Shown here one piece after another: positions 23,271 through 30,610 of a stretch of DNA of 33,597 bases. This DNA is from CAZTAO01 sp964611645 (GTDB lineage: Bacteria > Armatimonadota > UBA5829): NCBI GenBank assembly GCA_964611645.1, contig CAZTAO010000051.1, positions 1-33,597 of the forward strand, in the 5' to 3' direction. The translations under genes were made by a program, and so were the position numbers. Below the pieces are notes generated by a model that worked only from the letters and a program-made list of their open reading frames with translations, ran no database searches and was not told the DNA's origin. Within the stretch, counting starts at the first letter, position 1. The number at the start of each line of letters is the position of its first letter.

Positions 23271-25109
23271 CTAGTCCTGCAAGTCTATCCCATCCGCCAG
23301 GCCCATCAGGTCTCGGTCGGGCGATTCCTCAGGGACACTCCCCGGCGGGGTCCGCAGTATAGTTACCCATTTTACGATGCATACTCCGTTGACTATCGCG
23401 GACAGCAACATCATTATAACGGTCAACACCAGTTTCACCCAATCGATCGGCGCTTTCGCGGCGACCTGGGCTATGAACATCGCGCCCGAGGTGAACACCG
23501 TCACCACCATGAACAGAAACGGCAGAAATGTGGTGAGCGCGTATACGCGTTTTCGGGACCGGCTCAGTATGTAGGTTGTGCCGATAGCCAACGCAATTCC
23601 TGCCAGAAGCTGGTTGGCTATCCCGAACATCGGCCAGATGGTCTGCACGGTGCCGCCCTGGAGCAGATAGTACCAGGAATAGCTGACTATGAAGCTGGTT
23701 ATCAGCACCCCCGGCAGCCACGTTCCCTTGCTCAGCGGCTTGTACACCGGCGCAAGCATCTCCTGCAGTATAAACCTGGCGACGCGGGTGCCGGTATCGA
23801 TGGTCGTGAGGATGAATAGCGCCTCAAACATTATAGCAAAATGATACCAATAGGCCATCATGCCACCCATCCCGGGCAGCTTCCTGAATATCTCCGCCAT
23901 CCCGACCGCCAGCGTCACCGACCCGCCGGTCCTTCCCACCAGGGTGTTCTCGCCCACGCTGTGCGCGGTTGCCGCCAGTTGGCTCAGGGTCTCGGGCGAA
24001 GCAACCCAAGTTTTCGGGTTGGCGTTGATGGCGAAGTAGTGCTCCGGCAGCAGAGAGCAGGCGGCGATCAGGGCGAGCAGCCCGACGAAACCCTCCACCA
24101 GCATCGCGCCGTAGCCAATTGGCTTTATGTCGCACTCGTTGTTGATCATTTTTGGGGTGGTGCCGGAGCCGATCAGCGCGTGGAAACCGGAAATTGCCCC
24201 GCAGGCGATGGTCAGGCACACATACGGCCACACCGGGCCGGGTATGATCGGTCCGCCGCCGTGAACAAACGGCGTAGTCGGGGGCATGATCAGCTTCGGG
24301 TTGACCAGCGCGATTCCCAGCGCCAGCAGGGCCACAGTCCCGAGCTTCATGTAGGTCGAGAGGTAGTCCCTGGGGCACAGCAGCATCCACACCGGCAGCA
24401 CCGCCGCGACAAAACCGTATATCGGAAGCGCGATCTGGAGGCTCTTTTCATTCAGATCGAACCAGCCTGCAAACGCGCCCCTGGAGATCGGCTCGCCGAA
24501 GACCACAGCCAGGAGCAGCAGCACTACCCCGATCACCGAGGCCTCGACTATCTTGCCCGGCCTGATCCCGTACATCCACTGCCCCATCAGGAATGCTATT
24601 GGGATGCTGCAGGCGATGGTGAAGACGCCCCACGAGCTTTCCTGGAGCGCATTGACCACCACCATCGCAAGCCCGGCCAGCGCGACTATGATGATGAACA
24701 GCACCGCAAACGCGGTACACCAGCCCGCCACCGGCCCCAGATACCGGTGCGCGATCTTGGAAACGGACTCGCCCTTGTTCCGCACCGACGCGTGCAGGAT
24801 TATGAAATCGTGCACGGCCCCTGCGAATACCGACCCGATGAGTATCCACAGCGCCCCCGGCATATAGCCGTATTGAGCAGCCAGGACCGGCCCGACCAAC
24901 GGCCCCGCCCCAGCAATTGCGGCGAAATGGTGACCAAACAGGATATACTTGTTGGTCGGGTGGTAGTCCTTGCCATCCCGCTGGGTGTGGGCAGGGGTGG
25001 GCTTGTTCGAGTCAAGGACCGCCACCTTGGCCGCCAGAAACGCGGCATAGTACCGATACGCCAAAGCCAACACACACAACGCAATAACAAGCAGACTGAG
25101 GGAGTTCAT
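23271..25109 (-). CDS. cstA: CstA family carbon-starvation peptide/pyruvate transporter
   Basis: A 612-residue polytopic inner-membrane protein with roughly 15 or more hydrophobic segments. Family hallmarks include GHHFAAIAGAGPLVGPVLAA, AVHDFIILHASVRNKGES, SGFHALIGSGTTPK, and WPMFGIANQLLAGIAL near the end. CstA proteins import peptides or pyruvate during carbon limitation. This copy is shorter than E. coli CstA (about 700), mainly at the C-terminus. The ATG at 25109 has AGGTG upstream; the longer frame to 25172 would lie inside the leader hairpin. It is driven by a strong promoter at 25186-25214 and followed by pepF. Confidence 0.95.
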   Translation of the reverse strand: MNSLSLLVIALCVLALAYRYYAAFLAAKVAVLDSNKPTPAHTQRDGKDYHPTNKYILFGHHFAAIAGAGPLVGPVLAAQYGYMPGALWILIGSVFAGAVHDFIILHASVRNKGESVSKIAHRYLGPVAGWCTAFAVLFIIIVALAGLAMVVVNALQESSWGVFTIACSIPIAFLMGQWMYGIRPGKIVEASVIGVVLLLLAVVFGEPISRGAFAGWFDLNEKSLQIALPIYGFVAAVLPVWMLLCPRDYLSTYMKLGTVALLALGIALVNPKLIMPPTTPFVHGGGPIIPGPVWPYVCLTIACGAISGFHALIGSGTTPKMINNECDIKPIGYGAMLVEGFVGLLALIAACSLLPEHYFAINANPKTWVASPETLSQLAATAHSVGENTLVGRTGGSVTLAVGMAEIFRKLPGMGGMMAYWYHFAIMFEALFILTTIDTGTRVARFILQEMLAPVYKPLSKGTWLPGVLITSFIVSYSWYYLLQGGTVQTIWPMFGIANQLLAGIALAIGTTYILSRSRKRVYALTTFLPFLFMVVTVFTSGAMFIAQVAAKAPIDWVKLVLTVIMMLLSAIVNGVCIVKWVTILRTPPGSVPEESPDRDLMGLADGIDLQD

Positions 25110-25135
25110 CTGGCACCTGTATGGACAAATGGAAT

Positions 25136-25181
25136 GGGAACGGGCTGTCGAGAGGGACAGCACGGCCCCCAACCCGTTCCC
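25136..25181 (-). promoter_or_regulatory. structured 5' leader of the cstA mRNA
   Basis: GGGAACGGG (25136-25144) pairs perfectly with CCCGTTCCC (25173-25181), enclosing a second stem, CTGTC (25145-25149) with GACAG (25156-25160), and a C-rich single strand. The predicted transcription start, about 25179, falls at the 5' side of the outer stem, so the mRNA would begin inside this structure. The ribosome binding site lies about 20 nt further on. It matches no riboswitch class that I know; mRNA stabilisation or a regulator-binding site is possible. Confidence 0.6.
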
Positions 25182-25185
25182 CTAG

Positions 25186-25214
25186 ATTATCCTCCCGCCG
25201 CAAGTGGGTGTCAA
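25186..25214 (-). promoter_or_regulatory. sigma-70-type promoter of cstA
   Basis: On the - strand TTGACA (25209-25214), 17 nt, then GATAAT (25186-25191): perfect -35 and 5 of 6 at -10. The expected start of transcription is near 25179, about 70 nt before the ATG. Confidence 0.85.
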
Positions 25215-25251
25215 CCTTGCCCCTGACCTGACCCCACCCATGTCCCACCAC

Positions 25252-25281
25252 TTTACTCCCCCAGCCTATACCCTATATAAT
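25252..25281 (+). promoter_or_regulatory. likely promoter of the UbiA-SMR-TolC genes
   Basis: TTTACT (25252-25257), 18 nt, then a perfect TATAAT (25276-25281). The -35 box is 4 of 6. It points away from the cstA promoter, so the two units are divergent from a region of about 70 nt. Confidence 0.55.
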
Positions 25282-25318
25282 TGAGTGGTTCCCGATCAAC
25301 TACAGGCTGGCTCGTATA

Positions 25319-26218
25319 TTGAACCGTGTGATGGTCTACATATCTCTTGCGCGGCTGAAGCACTGGATCAAGAACGTGTTCGTGCTTGCGCCTGCGATCT
25401 TCTCCGGCAGGATACTGGATTCCCACCAGATCACCGCCATCTTGTTCGCGGCTCTGGCCTTTGGGCTGGCCTCCAGCGCAACGTATGTCTTCAACGACAT
25501 ATTCGATGCCGAGCGCGACAGAATGCATCCCCGTAAAGCCAACCGCCCGATAGCATCAGGACGCGTAAGCAAGACCTCGGCGGGGGTCTACAGCGCAATA
25601 CTGGCCATCGGCGCGCTGCTCACCGCTCTCTATGTGTCGCTCAGCCACGGATATGGCGCGCTGATTGCGGTTGGGGCGTATCTGCTGGTGAACGTCTTCT
25701 ACTCGCTTCGGGGCAAAGATATGGCAATTGTGGACGCGTTCTGCATAGCAATCGGCTTTGTGCTGAGAGTGGTGGGGGGGGCTTATGCTGTCAGTGTCGA
25801 ACCGACAGGCTGGATCATAGTGATGACCTTCTTCCTGTCCCTCTTCCTGGGGTTTGGCAAACGCAGGAACGAGATGGTGATGTTGGAAGAAGATTGCGGG
25901 ACCCACAGGGAATCCCTGAGGCACTACCACAGCACATTACTGGACCAGATAATAGTCTCCACCGGGACTATAGCCATAATATCCTACGCCCTTTTCACGC
26001 TGGACAAGCGCGTAATAGAGAAGTTCGGCACGGACAAGCTTGTGTACACCATCCTGTTTGTAGCATACGGCATCTTCAGATACATGCATCTGCTGCTTCG
26101 TAACAGTGAGGGGGACCCGACCGAGGTGGTCACCAAGGACAAAGGCCTGATCCTGGATGGCTTGCTGTGGCTGCTGGTAGTGGCGGCGATAATCTACTTC
26201 AGCGGAGGCTTCAGATGA
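25319..26218 (+). CDS. UbiA-family polyprenyl-phosphate phosphoribosyltransferase-like
   Basis: A 299-residue membrane prenyltransferase with about nine hydrophobic segments. LARLKHWIKNVFVLAP (10-25) and YVFNDIFDAERDRMHPRKANRPIASG (split here: NDIFDAERDR at 59-68, HPRKANRP at 70-77) match decaprenyl-phosphate phosphoribosyltransferases, the UbiA branch that joins polyprenyl phosphate to phosphoribose on the way to arabinose donors. Asp60, Asp63 and Asp67 are the metal-binding set. The start may be TTG 25319, GTG 25328 or ATG 25331; none has a strong ribosome binding site. The next gene overlaps by 4 nt. Menaquinone-type UbiA is less likely given the HPxKxxRP signature. Confidence 0.85.
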   Translation: MNRVMVYISLARLKHWIKNVFVLAPAIFSGRILDSHQITAILFAALAFGLASSATYVFNDIFDAERDRMHPRKANRPIASGRVSKTSAGVYSAILAIGALLTALYVSLSHGYGALIAVGAYLLVNVFYSLRGKDMAIVDAFCIAIGFVLRVVGGAYAVSVEPTGWIIVMTFFLSLFLGFGKRRNEMVMLEEDCGTHRESLRHYHSTLLDQIIVSTGTIAIISYALFTLDKRVIEKFGTDKLVYTILFVAYGIFRYMHLLLRNSEGDPTEVVTKDKGLILDGLLWLLVVAAIIYFSGGFR

Positions 26219-26583
26219 GCATGAGAGAACTGGCGGTGCTTATTGTAGCGATTGTGTTCAACGCCGCAGCCAACATAATGCTCAAGTCGGGCATGAAGAA
26301 CTCCGGGAGCATCGCGGAGAACGGCGTGGGCGGAATGGTCATAAAGGCGCTCTGCAGCGTGTATGTCTGGGGCGGGCTTATGGCATTCGGCATTGCGTTC
26401 GTGTTCTATAGCGTGGTTCTGAGCAAGATGGACCTGAGCAAGGCCTATCCCATTATGACAAGCGCAGGTTTCGCAATTGTGGTTGTGGCAAGCGCACTGA
26501 TGTTTCAGGAACACATCACTTGGCCAAAACTGGCAGGTATAGCCGTCATCGCGGTGGGTATATGGATAGTATCGGCGTTCTGA
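26215..26583 (+). CDS. SMR/EamA-like four-helix membrane protein, flippase-like
   Basis: A 122-residue protein with four membrane segments. LSKMDLSKAYPIMTSAGFAI and the final WPKLAGIAVIAVGIWIVS match the small multidrug resistance fold shared by EmrE and the ArnE/ArnF lipid flippase subunits. Aligning IVFNAAANIMLK with EmrE ILAEVIGTTLMK puts Asn16 where EmrE has its proton-coupling Glu14, so drug/proton exchange is unlikely. Its ATG overlaps the UbiA stop as ATGA, so the best guess is a flippase for the polyprenyl-phosphate sugar that UbiA starts (inference). It would work as a dimer, or with a partner encoded elsewhere. Confidence 0.8.
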   Translation: MSMRELAVLIVAIVFNAAANIMLKSGMKNSGSIAENGVGGMVIKALCSVYVWGGLMAFGIAFVFYSVVLSKMDLSKAYPIMTSAGFAIVVVASALMFQEHITWPKLAGIAVIAVGIWIVSAF

Positions 26584-26617
26584 GCCTCGCTGGCCCGCGC
26601 CGCTTAAGGGGGTAAGG

Positions 26618-27949
26618 ATGCTGCGATCGATTGCATTGTTCTCGGGAATGGTCCTCTTTCTAGCTTCTGCCGTGTGCTTCGCTCAGACTGTCGATAAGGC
26701 CGGGCTGCCGGTTGTGACGGGGCCGGTGACAGTTGCCCAATCCGTTGGAATAGCCCTCCGCAACAGCCCCACCGTGGCCTCACGCTTAGCTTTGGCGAAG
26801 GCTGCAAAGGCCAGGATAGATAACGCCCGCTCTATGACCCGGCTGAGGGTGTCGGGCAACCTTCTGGTAACTCAGTCCGACTTCCCATTTGTGCTTGGCG
26901 GAGTTGAGGATGTCCCGCCCCAGGGCTTCACAACCACCCCAAACAAGGGCCGCATAGACAAACTGATCAACGCGATGTACCCCATATACACCGGCGGCAA
27001 GTTGGGAAACCAGGTCGCGGCAGCCCGGGCGCTTAAGGACGCCGAAGATGCGGAAGCCGCATCCACCGGGCTTGACGTCGCCCTGGCGGTCAAGATTGCC
27101 TACCACCAGGTGCAGTACACCAGGTTGGTGATCGAGGCTGCCCAGGAGCGGGTTACCGAAGCCACGGAGAGGCAGAGACTGGCGGAAGTGTCGTATAGCT
27201 CAGGTCGCATCGCGAAGTACGATTACCTCCGCAGCCAGACCGACCTTGCCGACGCTCAGCAGGAGCTCAACAACGCCATCAGCGACCGCGATGTCGCCCT
27301 GGCCGAGTTCAGGGCCGCAATGGGAGCTTCCCAAAGCTCCGACCCCACGCTTACCGATGCGCTTTGCGTGAGGCAGATCACCCCCGCCACCGAGACACTC
27401 GAAGCCAAGGCGCTGGAGGGCAGGCCGGAACTGGCGGCGGCACGGGCGCGGATCAAGTCTGCCGAGAAAGCGATCAGCGCGGCACGGGGGGCCTACATGC
27501 CCCAGGTCTACGCCACCGCTATGGCGGAGGGCTGGACGGCTAAGGATGAAAAGGCCAACGCGGGCTATGTTGTCGGCATAATCGCCGGTCTTCCCATTCT
27601 GGACGGCGGGCAACGCAGAGCGGAAGTCGAGGAAGCCAGGGCAATGCTGGAGCAGGCCAAAGCCGAGGAGCGAGACAAGACTCTCGCTGTCACCAAAGAG
27701 GTCGCCACGGCGCTCGCCAAATTGGACTCCGCCGCCAAGAACGATGCATTGGCCATGACTGCGGTCTCCCAGGCTGAAGAGGACTACCGGGTTATGCGAA
27801 TGCGGTACGAGGCCGGGAAGTCGACCAATGTGGAAGTCCTGGACGCGCTCGCCTCCCTGACCAAGTCCCGCACAAACAAAGCGCTGGCATGCTTCACCCA
27901 CTGCATCACCGTAGCCAACCTCGAAAGAGCCACAGCCGGAGACCTGTAG
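26618..27949 (+). CDS. TolC-family outer-membrane efflux protein
   Basis: A 443-residue exported protein (signal peptide about 1-22, cleavage after CFA). TolC proteins form trimeric channels across the outer membrane and periplasm. The sequence repeats the family pattern twice: VAQSVGIALRNSPTVASRLA (39-58) with KIAYHQVQYTRLVIEAAQER, and ELAAARARIKSAEKAISAAR with YMPQVYATA, then LPILDGGQRRAEVEEARAML. Long heptad helices dominate. It follows the SMR gene by 34 nt, with AAGGGGG before the ATG. It implies a diderm envelope. No ABC, RND or adaptor gene is adjacent, so its pump partner is elsewhere unless the SMR/UbiA products use it. Confidence 0.9.
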   Translation: MLRSIALFSGMVLFLASAVCFAQTVDKAGLPVVTGPVTVAQSVGIALRNSPTVASRLALAKAAKARIDNARSMTRLRVSGNLLVTQSDFPFVLGGVEDVPPQGFTTTPNKGRIDKLINAMYPIYTGGKLGNQVAAARALKDAEDAEAASTGLDVALAVKIAYHQVQYTRLVIEAAQERVTEATERQRLAEVSYSSGRIAKYDYLRSQTDLADAQQELNNAISDRDVALAEFRAAMGASQSSDPTLTDALCVRQITPATETLEAKALEGRPELAAARARIKSAEKAISAARGAYMPQVYATAMAEGWTAKDEKANAGYVVGIIAGLPILDGGQRRAEVEEARAMLEQAKAEERDKTLAVTKEVATALAKLDSAAKNDALAMTAVSQAEEDYRVMRMRYEAGKSTNVEVLDALASLTKSRTNKALACFTHCITVANLERATAGDL

Positions 27950-27978
27950 GCGCAACTACTCAGCATTCGCGATATACT

Positions 27979-28004
27979 CCCTCTCCCCGGCCTCCGGAGA
28001 GAGG
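27979..28004. repeat. C/G-rich hairpin repeat after the TolC-like gene
   Basis: CTCTCC (27981-27986) pairs with GGAGAG (27996-28001) inside CTCCCTCTCCCC text similar to the hairpin repeats at 9804 and 23243. There is no T tract. It may aid termination or mRNA end protection. Confidence 0.45.
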
Positions 28005-28044
28005 CGCTGCACGAAAGTACTCACAGAGACCGGACTGCCACCCG

Positions 28045-28073
28045 TTGACAAGGCCCAAATCGCGGCGTATACT
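28045..28073 (+). promoter_or_regulatory. promoter of the TMEM43-like gene
   Basis: TTGACA (28045-28050), 17 nt, then TATACT (28068-28073): perfect -35 and 5 of 6 at -10. Transcription should start near 28080, about 37 nt before the ATG. Confidence 0.85.
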
Positions 28074-28116
28074 TCCAGCGTAGGGGAAACTGCGCGCTTT
28101 GTGAGGAGGGGTTGTC

Positions 28117-29283
28117 ATGTCTCAGGATACATTCACTGAAGTAACCACTCAGAGTTGGTTTGGCAGGCTTGGCAGCTCTTGCTCAAGCGTAGTGTTTGGG
28201 ATAGTGCTGTTGATCGCGGGTGTCATTCTACTGTTCTGGAACGAGGGCAGGGCAGTGAGAATGGCGAGGGCGCTCAACGAAGGTCAGTCAGCAGCAATAT
28301 CAGTCAGCGCGGATACCATCGACCCGGCGAACGAGGGAAAGCTCATCCACTTAACGGCCGACGCGAAGACCGATGAGACCCTGTCGGACAGCATGTTCGG
28401 AGTCTCCGCCAAAGCAATCGCTCTTGCGCGGAACGTCGAGATGTATCAGTGGAAAGAGGAGGAGTCCTCGGAAACCCGCAAGAAGCTCGGCGGAAGCACA
28501 GAAACAGTCACGACGTACACATACTCGAAAGCCTGGTCGGACTCCGTGATAGACTCCAGCGGGTTCAAGAAGCCCGGGAACCACCAGAACCCCGCGAATA
28601 AGCCGGTGCCCGATTCCAGCACTGTCGCCTCAGTAGTGACCGTCGGCGCATTTCGTCTCTCTCCGAGCCTCATCGGCAAGATAAACAAGCGCGAGGACGT
28701 CAGCATCGACCAAAGCATGCTCGCAAATGTGGGCGAGGGGATGGGCCAGAGAATCTCCATCAGCGGCGGGAAGTTCTACTTCGGCGATGATCCCGGCAAT
28801 CCTCAGATCGGGGACGCTCGGGTCAGCTTCACAGTAGTGAGGCCATGCCGCGTGAGTCTGGTTGCCAAGCAGTCCGGAAACACGTTCAAACCCTACCAGG
28901 CCAAGAACGGCAACAAGGTAGAGCTGTTGTCCGTCGGCGACTACAGCAAGGATGACATGTTTGCGGCTGCTAAGCAAGGGAATGCCACGCTCGCATGGAT
29001 ACTGCGCCTTGTTGGGTTGGTCCTGATCGCGATGGGCATGCTCGCGCTCTTCAGCCCGCTTCAGGTGCTCTCGGACTTCATCCCGTTCGTCGGGAACATC
29101 GTGGGGGCAGGCTCGTGCTTGTCTGTCGCACTGGCGGCTCCGTGCCTGGCATTAGTAGTCATTGCTGCGGGGTGGTTCGCATATCGCCCCCTGGTGTCCA
29201 TAGGCCTGGTAGCGGCGGCTGTAGTCGGAGTCATACTGCTGCGCAAAGCGTCAATAGCCAAACGCGCCAAGAAGGCTGCCTAG
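28117..29283 (+). CDS. TMEM43 family membrane protein
   Basis: A 388-residue bacterial homologue of TMEM43 (LUMA). The first membrane segment (about 24-42) is followed by FWNEGRAVRMARALNEGQ, the family signature. A large extracytoplasmic domain contains VEMYQWKEEESSE, WSDSVIDSSGFKKPGNHQNP and FSPLQVLSDFIPFVGNIVG-like sequence near the end. The C-terminus has three to four membrane segments and a short basic tail. GGAGG precedes the ATG. It is a single-gene unit with its own strong promoter. In animals the protein sits in the inner nuclear membrane; the bacterial role is unknown. Confidence 0.88.
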   Translation: MSQDTFTEVTTQSWFGRLGSSCSSVVFGIVLLIAGVILLFWNEGRAVRMARALNEGQSAAISVSADTIDPANEGKLIHLTADAKTDETLSDSMFGVSAKAIALARNVEMYQWKEEESSETRKKLGGSTETVTTYTYSKAWSDSVIDSSGFKKPGNHQNPANKPVPDSSTVASVVTVGAFRLSPSLIGKINKREDVSIDQSMLANVGEGMGQRISISGGKFYFGDDPGNPQIGDARVSFTVVRPCRVSLVAKQSGNTFKPYQAKNGNKVELLSVGDYSKDDMFAAAKQGNATLAWILRLVGLVLIAMGMLALFSPLQVLSDFIPFVGNIVGAGSCLSVALAAPCLALVVIAAGWFAYRPLVSIGLVAAAVVGVILLRKASIAKRAKKAA

Positions 29284-29309
29284 GCACTCAGCGACATAAC
29301 GTAAGCCCG

Positions 29310-30512
29310 CTACTTTGAGCCTCTAATCCGCCATACGTGGGATTCGAGCGGCCTGAATGACGCTGTCAGACTGCCGTTTTCTACCGAGACGGGCTTACCT
29401 CTCTCAAACAGCAGTTCCGCCTTGGCGTTTCGAATGCCTGGGATAGTTATGCTTGTCTGGGTGGGCTTTCGCTCCATGTTGGCGGCAATGATATATGTGT
29501 CTTTGCCAACAGTCTTGACCATGGTTCGGACGTCGTCTTTGTCATCGATAGTCTCGGTTGCATCGGAGGTCAACATCGGCATTAGCTGGCTGAGCTCACT
29601 GACCAATGGCTTGAGACGAGCGCAGTCACTCTCTCGTCTCTCGGTTGAGTAGTACAGGATTCCTCTTGCCCCGGAGGCGATAGCGGTATAGGTCATGGTC
29701 CGCATCTCCCGGAAAGTAGGAGGGCGCCTCCACTCAGCCGGGATGTCGAGGCCCCTGGATTTCTGCAAGCTGTAGTCGAACGCCTGGCACACGAACCAGA
29801 ACGGCTTCGTATTCCCGGACGCGCTGCGGCATTGGTCGACCATGTAAGCAATGCCCCGTAGACCGGTGCCGTAGTAGTCCGTGGCCGGTAGAGGTGGTAT
29901 TGGGTAATAGTCAGCCTGAACTACGTCCAGCATAGGAGTAAATGTAGGAATGCCCGCGAACGTGCATAGTACGGCCGTAACCGGGTGGTTCGGGTCGTGC
30001 TCTTTGATCATCTTGTATGCCGCGGGCACATATTCCGTTCCTGGCCGCTCTCCCGGGCCTCTCGGCTCGTGGGCCACCTCGGGCTCATCGATTATATGCC
30101 ACGCCAGGAGCGCCGGGTGGTTGCGGAAAAGCTCGATACGCTGGCTGCATTTCGACCAGTCCATGGCCCGCATAGAGGGGCGGTAGAAACTCGCCAATCC
30201 CATAAGCTGGTGCTTCCGCGCCGCGTCGAGCCACTCCTGTCCATCCTTGGCTGCAGCTTCCTCGTCGTGGTCCTCCCACATGTAGTAGTGCACAGTGTTG
30301 AAGCCTGCCTTGGCAACCGTCGGGATATCACTCGGGCCAACCTGGTACAGCCCGATAGGGAAGAACGGCTTGCCGTCTACCAGCACGCACTTGTTACCCA
30401 CAATCTTCACCGCCGAACAGGCAGGCGATGTCGCACGGAAGATAGCCGCCACAACAAGAATAGTCACGAAGAGCGCGTCTAGCCGGAGACCGAAGAGGCG
30501 AAGATGCATCAT
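29310..30512 (-). CDS. exported glycosidase-like TIM barrel, paralog 1
   Basis: A 400-residue protein with a signal peptide or anchor (about 12-33). DGKPFFPIGLYQVGPSDIP and AGFNTVHYYMWED are the opening strands of a GH2/GH5-type (clan A-like) barrel. NHPALLAWHIIDEPEVAHE places a Glu (in DEP) where clan A enzymes carry the acid/base. I cannot find a convincing second catalytic Glu; GARGILYYSTERRES is the candidate region. A C-terminal beta domain follows (TIDDKDDVRTMVKTVGKDTY onward). It is closely related to the next gene upstream on the same strand, 98 nt away. GGGA precedes the ATG. The substrate is unknown. Confidence 0.8.
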   Translation of the reverse strand: MMHLRLFGLRLDALFVTILVVAAIFRATSPACSAVKIVGNKCVLVDGKPFFPIGLYQVGPSDIPTVAKAGFNTVHYYMWEDHDEEAAAKDGQEWLDAARKHQLMGLASFYRPSMRAMDWSKCSQRIELFRNHPALLAWHIIDEPEVAHEPRGPGERPGTEYVPAAYKMIKEHDPNHPVTAVLCTFAGIPTFTPMLDVVQADYYPIPPLPATDYYGTGLRGIAYMVDQCRSASGNTKPFWFVCQAFDYSLQKSRGLDIPAEWRRPPTFREMRTMTYTAIASGARGILYYSTERRESDCARLKPLVSELSQLMPMLTSDATETIDDKDDVRTMVKTVGKDTYIIAANMERKPTQTSITIPGIRNAKAELLFERGKPVSVENGSLTASFRPLESHVWRIRGSK

Positions 30513-30610
30513 GTCATTTCCCTTTCAAACAATCGCACAAGTAAGCAGATGGATGCAAGGATCAAGATCGGCGCCGCAAAACTGGGCGACTGAAGAACGT
30601 TGATATCCAG

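Noticed and set aside
23841..25226. 461-codon + strand open frame
   Set aside because: It is antisense to cstA, has no family motif and shows the arginine/histidine/proline-rich composition of a frame opposite a GC-rich gene.
30513..30610. TTGATC-16-TACTTG as a separate promoter for glycosidase-like paralog 1
   Set aside because: The -10 box is poor and the spacing short; transcription from the upstream paralog's promoter is simpler.
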